Below, one piece after another: positions 50,550-58,796 of a stretch of DNA of 64,000 nucleotides. Each line of letters begins with the position of its first letter. Within the stretch, counting starts at the first letter, position 1. Location of the stretch: positions 19,140 to 83,139 of the forward strand of contig JBDNZS010000005.1 of the NCBI GenBank assembly GCA_047722935.1, read 5' to 3'. The stretch comes from Ethanoligenens sp047722935. GTDB taxonomy: Bacteria; Bacillota; Clostridia; Oscillospirales; Ethanoligenentaceae. A program made the position numbers and the translations under genes. The notes beneath the pieces are model-generated. The model worked only from the letters and a program-made list of their open reading frames with translations, was not told where the DNA came from and searched no databases.

Positions 50550-51956
50550 TTATTCGCTCTTTTTATACGCCCATTTAACGCCTTGCGGTGTATCCTTCAG
50601 TTCGATACCGCGTGCGCTCAGTTCATCACGGATGGAATCGGCAGTCTTGAAATCTTTTGCCTTTCGTGCCTGCTGCCGCTGTTCGATCAGCGCTTCCACA
50701 TCGGAGTCGATCGTCTGTTCCTTACGCTCATAGAGCAGACCCAGCACCTCGCAGAATGTACCGAACAGCGTAGATGCCCCTTGCAGCCATCCCACAGTCG
50801 CCTGGCCGCCGGCAAGCCTGGTGTTAATTTCTTTGACAAGCTCAAACAGCACTGACAAGGCGTCGGCAGTGTTAAGATCGTCGTCCATCGCGGCGTCGAA
50901 TTTATCCTTCCACGCAGCCAATGCCTGGGTATCCGCCTCATGTGTCTCCGCCAAACCGGCCGCAGTGTCTTGCAATGCGTCTTTTAACGCGTCTTTGCAG
51001 TGGTACAGCCGGTCAAGCGCCGCAACGGACTGCTCCATGACCGCATCGCTGTAATTGATGGGCGTGCGGTACTGTGCAGACAACATCAGAAAACGGATAG
51101 GTTCATAGCCATACAGCTTTGCCACGTCACGCACAGTGAAAAAGTTCCCTAGCGATTTCGACATTTTGCGGTTGTCAATATTGATATATCCGTTGTGCAT
51201 CCAATAATGTGCAAACGGCACGTCGTTGGCGCACTCGCTTTGGGCAATCTCGTTCTCGTGGTGCGGAAAGATTAAGTCCTGCCCGCCGCCATGAATGTCG
51301 ATGGTTTCGCCCAAAAAATGCCGTGCCATGGCGGAGCACTCAATATGCCAGCCCGGCCTTCCTTTGCCCCAAGGCGACTCCCAACTCGGCTCACCCGGTT
51401 TGGCTGCTTTCCAGAGGGCAAAGTCCACCGGATTCTCTTTGCGCTCGCTCACATCGACACGCGCGCCCGCCTCGAGATCCTCCAGCGGCTGATGCGACAG
51501 CTTGCCATATTCTTTAAATGCATGGGCGCGAAAATACACATCCCCCTCAGAGGCGTATGCATACCCTTTTTTCTCCAAGGACTGAATCAGTGCAATGATA
51601 TCCGGGATGTTTTCCGTGGCGCGGGGGTGAAACGTCGCTTCCTGCACATGCAGTCCCTTCGCGTCTTCCCGATACGCGGCGATGTATTTCTCTGCAACCT
51701 CGGCAACCGTGATGCCCTCTTCATTGGCACGCCGGATCATTTTATCGTCCACATCGGTAAAATTTTGCGCAAAAAACACATGATATCCCCGATATTCCAG
51801 ATACCGCCGCAGAATATCAAAAATCACCATCGGGCGTGCATTGCCAATGTGGATATAGTTATAAACGGTAGGGCCGCAGGCATAAACACGCGCCTCCGCC
51901 GGTTTAATCGGGATAAATTCTTCTTTTTCACGTGTGAGGGTATTATAGATTTTCAT
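50550..51956 (-). CDS. cysS: Cysteinyl-tRNA synthetase
   Basis: A 468-residue class I synthetase: ACGPTVYNYIHIGNARP holds the zinc Cys and HIGN motif, GWHIECSAM and HGGGQDLIFPHHENE the other zinc ligands, KMSKSLGN the KMSKS motif, and the C-terminal helical DALR-type domain. It charges tRNA-Cys. The ATG at 51956 follows AAAGGG and overlaps the end of cysE by 14 bases; both are transcribed from the T-box leader upstream. Confidence 0.97.
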   Translation of the reverse strand: MKIYNTLTREKEEFIPIKPAEARVYACGPTVYNYIHIGNARPMVIFDILRRYLEYRGYHVFFAQNFTDVDDKMIRRANEEGITVAEVAEKYIAAYREDAKGLHVQEATFHPRATENIPDIIALIQSLEKKGYAYASEGDVYFRAHAFKEYGKLSHQPLEDLEAGARVDVSERKENPVDFALWKAAKPGEPSWESPWGKGRPGWHIECSAMARHFLGETIDIHGGGQDLIFPHHENEIAQSECANDVPFAHYWMHNGYINIDNRKMSKSLGNFFTVRDVAKLYGYEPIRFLMLSAQYRTPINYSDAVMEQSVAALDRLYHCKDALKDALQDTAAGLAETHEADTQALAAWKDKFDAAMDDDLNTADALSVLFELVKEINTRLAGGQATVGWLQGASTLFGTFCEVLGLLYERKEQTIDSDVEALIEQRQQARKAKDFKTADSIRDELSARGIELKDTPQGVKWAYKKSE

Positions 51957-52608
51957 GGTCGCCCTTTCCCCTTTGGTGCTCAAGCTTTTTCTGCAATAGG
52001 TGGATCTGCATATGCAGCTGACACAATTCCTGCGAAACAGGATCCGGCATATGAATTTGATCCAATTCGTTACTCTCATCCTCCACCCGCTGGCCACCGA
52101 TGCGCACCACGCGCGCGGGCACACCGACTGCTGTGGAATGCGGTGGCACGTCAATGAGTACCAATGCATTGGCGCCCACTTTGCAGTGATCTCCAAGCGT
52201 GACCGGGCCAAGTACCTTGGCGCCCGACCCAACCATGACATGCCTGCCAAGCGTGGGATGCCGTTTACCCTTATCTTTTCCGGTGCCGCCGAGCGTCACT
52301 CCCTGATAAAGTGTGCAAAAATCGCCGATTTCAGCCGTCTCCCCAATGACCACGCCCATCCCATGGTCGATAAACAGCCCCTTGCCGATGGTTGCGCCCG
52401 GGTGAATTTCAATACCGGTAAAAAAACGCCCCAGCTGCGAAATCCACCTTGCGAACCCAAAGCATCCATGCCGATAGAACCAATGGGAAATCCGATAATA
52501 CAACACCGCATGAAACCCGGAATAAAGGAAAAAGACCTCCACATCCGAGCGTGCGGCGGGATCGCGCTTTCTAATGGAGCGCAGGTCCTCACGAATACCG
52601 CGAAACAC
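51943..52608 (-). CDS. cysE: Serine O-acetyltransferase
   Basis: A 221-residue CysE: an N-terminal helical domain, then a left-handed beta-helix of hexapeptide repeats (IHPGATIGKGLFIDHG, GVVIGETAEIGD, TLGGTGKDKGKRHPTLG). It makes O-acetylserine for cysteine synthesis. The GTG at 52608 is about eight bases after GGGGGGAG; the TTG at 52632 lies before that site. The C-terminal 45 residues are a helical extension that overlaps the cysS start. Confidence 0.95.
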   Translation of the reverse strand: MFRGIREDLRSIRKRDPAARSDVEVFFLYSGFHAVLYYRISHWFYRHGCFGFARWISQLGRFFTGIEIHPGATIGKGLFIDHGMGVVIGETAEIGDFCTLYQGVTLGGTGKDKGKRHPTLGRHVMVGSGAKVLGPVTLGDHCKVGANALVLIDVPPHSTAVGVPARVVRIGGQRVEDESNELDQIHMPDPVSQELCQLHMQIHLLQKKLEHQRGKGDHENL

Positions 52609-52693
52609 AGTTGCTCTCCCCCCACCTATCAATCGCTGCCGTTAAATACCCAAAATAATTTCGACGACTGTACGACCGACTCCGCGGCATAAC

Positions 52694-52970
52694 ATTACCC
52701 AATTAAAAACCGCGTGTCCCAGCCGCCTCCGTCTTTTCCGAAGGCGGCTTTCGCCGCGGTTCCACTTCGATTTCTCACTTAAAAGGCGATAACGGTGCCT
52801 AACCGTGCAGCGATACCGAGACAGTGCATACACTGCCTGTTCCCGCTGCCTGCTCGCGGGGGCACTTCCCCACCGGTTTCCGTAAAGCGCTCACAGCCGA
52901 AGACGCCCTTTCTCTGCCCGAAAACACGACGGATACTTTCCCCGTTCTATGCATTTCTTCTCTTTGCAGT
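52694..52970 (-). promoter_or_regulatory. T-box leader of the cysE-cysS operon (tRNA-Cys sensing)
   Basis: On the minus strand the leader contains the T-box antiterminator sequence AAGTGGAACCGCGG (52754-52767) followed by a competing terminator stem ending in CGCGGTTTTT. Upstream there are stem I elements, including GCAGAGAAAGGGCG and a GAAGTGCC segment that could hold the Cys codon TGC as specifier. A possible -10 box (TATACT, near 52970) precedes it. Uncharged tRNA-Cys should permit readthrough. The specifier assignment is tentative. It explains most of the 620-base gap 52609-53234; the rest shows no gene. Confidence 0.85.
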
Positions 52971-53234
52971 ATAGCAAACCATTCAAAAAAAGCCACTGTC
53001 CCGATAGAATCCAAAAAGCAATTCGCCCATAAACAGTGAAATCAACCGATCCGAGGCTCTATATTGTCCATACGCGTTTGCGTTAACAAGACGTTATATG
53101 CGTCATAGTGTATGGCCCTTAAATGAAGCTATACTATATAGAGTATGTTTTCACCGGACTGGTGAAAACACATCGCATCCAGCGCTCATTCTATTGTATC
53201 ATAAAGTTCCGTGGTCTGCAATCCCGCTTCCGCT

Positions 53235-54068
53235 TCATACGGCTGGCCGCACCTTTTCCGGTTTTTCTGTCGGGCGGCGCAGGAACAACTGGACCAGCAG
53301 CACCAAAATGTAGACGGACAGCACCAGCGTAGCGATAGCGTCTGGAAGCTGAAACGCTCCCACCCGTCCGCCGGTCAGCCGCACCCAAAGCGGCGGTACG
53401 GCGGAAAGCAGACCGAAAAACGTCGCGAGCAGACCAAAAGACAGCAGCCCGCGGTGCTCGCGGCCATTGGACACGCCGCCGAACAGCCGTGCATGATAAT
53501 AAAAGAACAGCATGAACGCCACCATCTTCAACAGGTCGAACAAATTAGCCGATATGTTGACCACTGTGGTAAAACGCATCCATGATACGATGAGGTGAAC
53601 CGTAGCCCACAGCACGGGCAGCAATGCAAACCACGCATTGGGTGTGCGGACAACCATAAAGAACGCCTTGGCCTGCAACCCAAAATAGACAGCCGCCGCA
53701 AGTGTAAACAATGCATCCAGGAACAACCCGCCGCTCGTGCTGGTGGTCACCAGAGAGAAAAACAACGACAGACCCAGAACCAGCAGAGCCAGTGCACTCA
53801 ATGCAGCCAATGTGCCTAACGGGGCATTTTTATCCGAAAGGGGCGCTGGGGATAAAACCTTTTCCGGAAAGAAAAGCGGCACCAGCAAAATCAACGCGCA
53901 CACGATTGTCACAATCGTCAATATGGGTGTAAGCGTTGCATACTTTCCTATATAGAAACCGGTAACCGGGTCGGTGAATGAACGCACCAGCGTAACCCGC
54001 AACGCAATCGCAACACAAAGACCAACCACAAAAAAGATAAAAAAGAGCGTAGGCAGTCTATTTCGCAC
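53235..54068 (-). CDS. Multi-helix membrane protein of unknown function
   Basis: A 277-residue protein with about seven predicted membrane helices (first near residues 5-25, last near 250-270). The Ala/Leu-rich helices alternate with short loops; one loop contains HARLFGGVSNGREHRG. I do not recognise a transporter signature. The GTG at 54068 is seven bases after GGAGGG. It lies alone between the T-box leader and citrate synthase. Confidence 0.8.
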   Translation of the reverse strand: MRNRLPTLFFIFFVVGLCVAIALRVTLVRSFTDPVTGFYIGKYATLTPILTIVTIVCALILLVPLFFPEKVLSPAPLSDKNAPLGTLAALSALALLVLGLSLFFSLVTTSTSGGLFLDALFTLAAAVYFGLQAKAFFMVVRTPNAWFALLPVLWATVHLIVSWMRFTTVVNISANLFDLLKMVAFMLFFYYHARLFGGVSNGREHRGLLSFGLLATFFGLLSAVPPLWVRLTGGRVGAFQLPDAIATLVLSVYILVLLVQLFLRRPTEKPEKVRPAV

Positions 54069-54173
54069 GACTAATCCCTCCAAAAGTCATTTCCAACAGC
54101 AAAAGATACCGCTGCAACCCGAAGGCCCCAGCGGTCTATAAGTCTCTCTAAGTATAAGCCGTCCAAAGTCGAT

Positions 54174-55574
54174 TTACAAGGGGAATGTCCGTTCTGCCAG
54201 AGGAACATACGGCTGCGTGTTAGAAACAGATTTGTACGCCGGACGCATGATGCGGTTACCGGTAGTCATTTCCTCAATACGGTGTGCGCACCAGCCCGCG
54301 ATGCGCGCCACGGCGAACAGCGGCGTATATAGTTCAGGCGGCAGACCCAGCACCTTATAGACTGTACCGGAATACAGATCCACGTTGGCACAAATGTCTT
54401 TGCTGCTGCCCTTAACCTGTGCGAAAACTGCAGGGGAAAGGCGCTCTACCGACTCCAGCAAATGGAACTCCTCGGCATGTTCCGTTTGATCTGCCAGCGC
54501 TCTGGCATATTTTTTGAGGATGACCGCCCGCGGATCGGAAAGGGTATAAACGGCATGACCCATGCCGTAAATCAAACCCGCGCCGTCACCCGCTTCTTTT
54601 CGCAATATTTTGGCGAGGAACGATGCGATCTCGTCGTCGTCGTTCCAGTTTTTCACGCCCTTTTTGATGAACTCCATCATCTGCATGACCTTGGCGTTTG
54701 CCCCGCCATGACGCGGGCCTTTCAAACTGCCGAGGGCACCGGAGATCGCAGCATAGGTGTCTGACCCTGTTGAAGAAAGTACCCGACAGGCAAAACTGGA
54801 ATTGTTGCCGCCGCCATGCTCCGCATGAAGCATCAAGCAGATATCAAGCAATTTGGCCTCCTGGTCGGTAAATTGCTTGTCAGGGCGCATAGTGGCAAGA
54901 ATGCTCTCCGCTGTGGAATGCCCCGGTTCCAACGGGTGGAAGAACAAACTTTCATGGTCGAAGTGACGGCGCTTGACCTGATAGGCATTGACCATGATGG
55001 TCGGCATCCGCGCAATCAGCCAAATAGACTGCCGCAGCATATTCTCAATGGAGTTCTCATCTGGGTTTTTGTCATAAGCATACAGTGCCAGCACGGCCTG
55101 CCCCATCTGATTCATGATGTTCGCTGACGGTGCTTTCATTAACACGTCTTCTGTAAAATATGTCGGCAGTTCGCGGCACCCCGCCAAAATTTTGGTAAAA
55201 CTGTTGAGCGTGGCGGCATCCGGCATTCGCCCAAACAACAACAGCCAGATGACCTCCTCAAACCCGAAACGGTTTTCCGTCTCACAGCCCGCCACCAAAT
55301 CGCGGATGCTGATGCCGCGATAAATCAGATCGCCTTCCACCGGCAGTTTTTCGTTGTCATCAATGATATAACCATGCACGTTGCAGATCAGTGTCAATCC
55401 TGCAAGCACACCGGTTCCGTCTTCGTTGCGCAGACCGCGTTTCACATGGTATGTGTCGAACAATTCCGGCGCAATGCGGTTATATTTGCGAAATTCGTCA
55501 CATAATCTTTTAAGAGCATCTTCAGGAATACCGTGTCTCGGTTCAGCCTGATGCTGCGAATTCGTTTCCTGCAT
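54174..55574 (-). CDS. gltA: Citrate/2-methylcitrate synthase
   Basis: A 466-residue citrate synthase. Catalytic His are in LHAEHGGGNNSSF and GMGHAVYTLSDPRA, the acid region in AKVKGSS-like and PVNVDLYSG-type positions (CANVDLYSGTVY), and the GGANAKVMQMME block is present. The N-terminal part resembles the long clostridial form. It makes citrate from oxaloacetate and acetyl-CoA, probably for glutamate synthesis; no aconitase or isocitrate dehydrogenase is nearby. The ATG at 55574 is nine bases after AAGGAG. Confidence 0.93.
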   Translation of the reverse strand: MQETNSQHQAEPRHGIPEDALKRLCDEFRKYNRIAPELFDTYHVKRGLRNEDGTGVLAGLTLICNVHGYIIDDNEKLPVEGDLIYRGISIRDLVAGCETENRFGFEEVIWLLLFGRMPDAATLNSFTKILAGCRELPTYFTEDVLMKAPSANIMNQMGQAVLALYAYDKNPDENSIENMLRQSIWLIARMPTIMVNAYQVKRRHFDHESLFFHPLEPGHSTAESILATMRPDKQFTDQEAKLLDICLMLHAEHGGGNNSSFACRVLSSTGSDTYAAISGALGSLKGPRHGGANAKVMQMMEFIKKGVKNWNDDDEIASFLAKILRKEAGDGAGLIYGMGHAVYTLSDPRAVILKKYARALADQTEHAEEFHLLESVERLSPAVFAQVKGSSKDICANVDLYSGTVYKVLGLPPELYTPLFAVARIAGWCAHRIEEMTTGNRIMRPAYKSVSNTQPYVPLAERTFPL

Positions 55575-55704
55575 TGTTCTACACTCCTTTGTGTAGGCGT
55601 GCGCATGCCGACGGTGTAAGCTGCTCAACGCCTGTATTGTTTTATACGGATAAGTCTATTTTACCGCAAAAGCCGTATCCACGTCAAGAGGACAGGAGCG
55701 AAAA

Positions 55705-56736
55705 ATGAAAGACTATATCCTTCCCATTGCAACATTTACAATTGTATTGCTGATAATTCCCTTTGCTGCGCTTGCATTAAGCACGAACGTGCAACATGCG
55801 CCAGACAATACTGCATCAGCAGTTCTTCCAGTCCAAACGGCACAGCCGGTTCAGGCAACCGCCGTGGAACCGGCCGCTCCCTTTAAAGTCTACCACACAA
55901 AGACAAAAACCGTGGAAATTCTTTCAGCAGACGCGTATATCCGTGGCGTAGTAGCGGCGGAAATGCCGGCAGAATATCCCATTGAAGCACTCAAAGCACA
56001 AGCGGTAGCCGCTTTTACTTATGCCGCGGGGCAGCGCGCCTATCATCAGGCGCATCCGCAGGCAGCCGCTTCCATTGGCGGGGCCGATGTGTCCGACGAC
56101 GCATCACATTATCAAGCATATAATTCGGAAGAAAAAGCGCGCCGCCGGTTCGGCAGTGATTTTGACTGGCAATGGGAAAAGATCACACAGGCAGTACAAG
56201 CAGTGCACGGTCTGGCGCTCACCCAAAACGGGCGGCTCATCAACGCCATGTATTTCTCCTGTTCCGCAGGCAAGACCGAGAGTTGCCAAAGTGTTTGGGG
56301 CGACAGCGTACCTTATCTGGTAGGGGTAAACAGCACGTGGGACAGCGCCGCCCCGGACTACAAGAGCACTGTGCGCGTTTCACAGGCTGCATTTCAAAAA
56401 GCAGCCGCGTCGGATTATGCCGGCACGGCTTGGAGTCCCGATCCCTCCGGGTGGATCAATATCACTTCCCGCAGCGACGCAGGCGGCGTACTGTCTGTCT
56501 GCGTCGGTGGGAAATCTGTGAGCGGTACAAGCATCCAATCGCTGTTTGGTCTACGCTCCACGCATTTTGACGTTCAGTTTGCAGATGGAACATTCCTCTT
56601 TACGGTACTCGGCGACGGACACGGTGTTGGACTTTCACAATATGGCGCATACGCGCTGGCCAAGCAGGGCAAAACCTGGCAGGATATCGTCAAATATTAC
56701 TACACCGGCATCGACATCACACCCTGTGCGTGGTAA
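55705..56736 (+). CDS. spoIID: Stage II sporulation protein D
   Basis: A 343-residue SpoIID/LytB protein: one N-terminal membrane helix (about residues 5-26), then the SpoIID domain with YIRGVVAAEMPAEYPIEALKAQAVAA, the INAMYFSCSAGKTESCQSVWG block and the GHGVGLSQYGAYALAKQGK motif with catalytic residues. It is a lytic transglycosylase that works with SpoIIP and SpoIIM in engulfment. The ATG follows AGGAGCG. It is a strong sign of spore formation. Confidence 0.96.
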   Translation: MKDYILPIATFTIVLLIIPFAALALSTNVQHAPDNTASAVLPVQTAQPVQATAVEPAAPFKVYHTKTKTVEILSADAYIRGVVAAEMPAEYPIEALKAQAVAAFTYAAGQRAYHQAHPQAAASIGGADVSDDASHYQAYNSEEKARRRFGSDFDWQWEKITQAVQAVHGLALTQNGRLINAMYFSCSAGKTESCQSVWGDSVPYLVGVNSTWDSAAPDYKSTVRVSQAAFQKAAASDYAGTAWSPDPSGWINITSRSDAGGVLSVCVGGKSVSGTSIQSLFGLRSTHFDVQFADGTFLFTVLGDGHGVGLSQYGAYALAKQGKTWQDIVKYYYTGIDITPCAW

Positions 56737-56744
56737 ACAAAACA

Positions 56745-57371
56745 TCAGCGGATAAAATTGGTGATGACCCGGTCCTCTTCCGGCGGCAATGGGATAGACT
56801 GTTTGCCTGAATCGATGACTTTCAGCAGCCACGCAAACGCACGCGCGTGTTTACGGATGGTCTGCATTCCCTCACCGTCCTTCGCCAGTTCGCCTTTATC
56901 GGTTCCATAGCCGACCATCCAGTATTGGGAGGACGGTGTCACTGTTTCACCCAGTGCGAGATAGTTTTGCAACTGGTGCAGCGTGTCCAACCCGCCGGTC
57001 CGGCGCACCACCGCGACGGCAGACGCCACTTTATAACTGAAATATGAGGAACTGGTATAAAACACACGGTCAAGAAAACTTTTCATTGTGCCTGCGATAC
57101 CCGCATAATACGTTGGTGCACCGAGGATGAACCCATCCGCTTGCCGCATCTTTTCCGCCGTTTCGTTCACAGGATCGTCTTTGAACACACAATGGTGGTC
57201 CTTGGAGGTTTCGCAATATCCGCAAGCGATACATCCATGAATCAGCTGCCCGCCCACATGGACGATCTCCGTTTCGATTTCTTCCTTTTTTAATTCACCT
57301 GCCATCGTATCCAGTGCCAGACTAGTGTTTCCCGACACGCGGGGGCTGCCGTTGATTAAAATAACGCGCAT
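56745..57371 (-). CDS. NADPH-dependent FMN reductase/flavodoxin-like protein
   Basis: A 208-residue flavodoxin-fold protein of the iron-sulfur flavoprotein or WrbA-like reductase type: LINGSPRVSGNTSL binds FMN phosphate, CIACGYC is a Cys-rich loop (CxxCxxC) as in Isf proteins, and GAPTYYAG completes the FMN site. It probably reduces quinones or nitro compounds; the Cys loop may bind an iron-sulfur cluster. It is transcribed from a MerR-type promoter at 57445-57475. Confidence 0.92.
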   Translation of the reverse strand: MRVILINGSPRVSGNTSLALDTMAGELKKEEIETEIVHVGGQLIHGCIACGYCETSKDHHCVFKDDPVNETAEKMRQADGFILGAPTYYAGIAGTMKSFLDRVFYTSSSYFSYKVASAVAVVRRTGGLDTLHQLQNYLALGETVTPSSQYWMVGYGTDKGELAKDGEGMQTIRKHARAFAWLLKVIDSGKQSIPLPPEEDRVITNFIR

Positions 57372-57444
57372 ACTGCTGCTCCTTTTCCATCAGCCTGCCG
57401 CCCTATACCAAATAAGCGGCAACGGTTGCTTTCGATCTATTTAC

Positions 57445-57475
57445 AGTATAGCGCTTAAAGCTCGCTCGAAGTCAA
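57445..57475 (-). promoter_or_regulatory. MerR-type promoter with 19-base spacer
   Basis: Minus strand TTGACT and TATACT are separated by 19 bases, the over-long spacing of MerR-activated promoters. The spacer holds the dyad CTTAAAGCTCGCTCGAAG (57454-57471). It drives the reductase gene at 56745-57371. Confidence 0.7.
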
Positions 57476-57502
57476 GGGCTTTTTAAGGAAATCCGCGCAT
57501 TT

Positions 57503-57745
57503 ATGTCCGGACAGGAAGATGAGGGTACGATGCTGCATAACCGCCTGTCGGTGCTGAAGCGACAGGAAAACCATGTGCTTGCTAAAATTATGACATATCA
57601 AAAAAATCGGGAACTTATTGGGGACAAGCTTGCTTATTATCAACAGGCCTGTGCCGCCTATGACAGCAGTAACCCGGTACCGGTGTGCGATCTGTGCGCT
57701 TTGCGGAAAAACAAAATACGACAGTTCCTGCATTCGAACAAGTAA
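57503..57745 (+). CDS. MerR C-terminal-like fragment (probable remnant)
   Basis: An 80-residue frame. The segment RLSVLKRQENHVLAKIM...ELIGDKLAYYQQA is the antiparallel coiled-coil and dimer helix typical of the end of MerR regulators, but the winged helix-turn-helix of about 75 residues is missing. After it comes a short tail with CDLCAL. The ATG at 57503 has a weak AAGGA site; an ATG at 57530 is also possible. It sits beside a MerR-type promoter, so a regulator of the reductase gene was probably here and lost its DNA-binding half. It may now be inert or act as a dominant partner. Confidence 0.55.
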   Translation: MSGQEDEGTMLHNRLSVLKRQENHVLAKIMTYQKNRELIGDKLAYYQQACAAYDSSNPVPVCDLCALRKNKIRQFLHSNK

Positions 57746-57784
57746 TCTCCCCTTTCAACATCGTAAGAAAACCATCTCCTTTTT

Positions 57785-57814
57785 GCATAAGCGCTTGCAT
57801 TTTCGGTCAGAATA
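57785..57814 (+). promoter_or_regulatory. Putative sigma-F promoter of spoIIQ
   Basis: GCATA, 15 bases, then GGTCAGAATA match the sigma-F form GYATA-N15-GGNNANANTR. It lies just before the ribosome site of spoIIQ, a known sigma-F gene in Bacillus. The resulting leader would be short (about a dozen bases), which is the main doubt. Confidence 0.5.
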
Positions 57815-57832
57815 CTACCGGAGGTGCAAAAA

Positions 57833-58597
57833 ATGAGTAAATTTAAAATGGGACATTCGCGCTTTTCCCAGTTTATGAGCGGTAAGGGCTTCTACATAGC
57901 CCTTGCTCTCTGCCTTGTGGCGATCGGTTCCGCCGCATATATCGCCGCCAACGGAACATTCAAAAACCTGGGCGCCGGCGTAGCATCCTCGTCCGATACC
58001 GCTTCGGTCTCATCCGCCGACTCCAACAATGCCGCCGGATGGGATGGTGCCGAGCAAACTGCTAATACAGTCAGCGGCGTAACAGGAAGCCGCTCCTCCT
58101 CATCGAGCGAAACATCGTCCGCCCCTGCATCATCACAGGCGGCATCTTCGGCTCCCGCGTCCAGCGCTCCAGCCACCGCACCCACCTATTACACGATGCC
58201 CGTCACCGGGGACATCATCACTGCATACAGCCCCACCACGCCCATTTATGATAAAACGATGGACGATTGGCGCGTGAGCGATTGTGTGGACATCGCCGCG
58301 GACGAGGGCGCGCCGGTCAAGGCCTGTGCGGACGGTACTGTCCTGGACGTCAAGGTGGACAGTATGCTGGGCCAAGAAGTTATCATTCAGCACAGCGGCG
58401 GGCTGCAATCCATTTATGCCAACCTGAGCGATCAGGTCGCGGTAAAAATAGGACAGAAAGTGCAGGCCGGTACTGTCATCGGCGCGGTAGGACAGTCGGC
58501 GCAGAGTGAAATTTCTCTGGTTCCGCATCTGCATTTTGAAATGATGCAAAACGGCCAGCCGGTCGACCCGCTGGTCACTATCAAATCTACAAAATAA
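57833..58597 (+). CDS. spoIIQ: Stage II sporulation protein Q-like, degenerate LytM domain
   Basis: A 254-residue protein with one N-terminal membrane helix (about residues 20-38), a Ser/Ala/Thr-rich linker to about 120, and a LytM/M23 domain. The second zinc motif PHLHFE is intact. In the first motif the expected His, four residues before the Asp of VDIAADEG, is Ser (SDCVD). Bacillus SpoIIQ is likewise degenerate, so this would act as a scaffold joining to SpoIIIAH rather than as an endopeptidase. The ATG at 57833 follows GGAGGTG. It lies near spoIID. Confidence 0.9.
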   Translation: MSKFKMGHSRFSQFMSGKGFYIALALCLVAIGSAAYIAANGTFKNLGAGVASSSDTASVSSADSNNAAGWDGAEQTANTVSGVTGSRSSSSSETSSAPASSQAASSAPASSAPATAPTYYTMPVTGDIITAYSPTTPIYDKTMDDWRVSDCVDIAADEGAPVKACADGTVLDVKVDSMLGQEVIIQHSGGLQSIYANLSDQVAVKIGQKVQAGTVIGAVGQSAQSEISLVPHLHFEMMQNGQPVDPLVTIKSTK

Positions 58598-58613
58598 CGA
58601 CAAAACGTTTTGA

Positions 58614-58657
58614 CGCCGTTCCCTTGCGGTTTGCCGCCGCGGGGGCAACGGCGTTTT
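58614..58657 (+). terminator. Terminator of spoIIQ
   Basis: A GC-rich stem (58614-58629 with 58637-58653, one bulge) followed by TTTT, 17 bases after the stop. Confidence 0.8.
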
Positions 58658-58796
58658 GGCGTGTGTAAATGCCGCTCCACTCCGGCACAAACGCAACTTT
58701 CGTTTTACATCCAACTGCCGCGGGTGTATACTATTGCAGTATAAATCGTGCAAAAGGCGCGGCGCTGCCGCACCGGACACAGAAGCAGGGAGCGGC

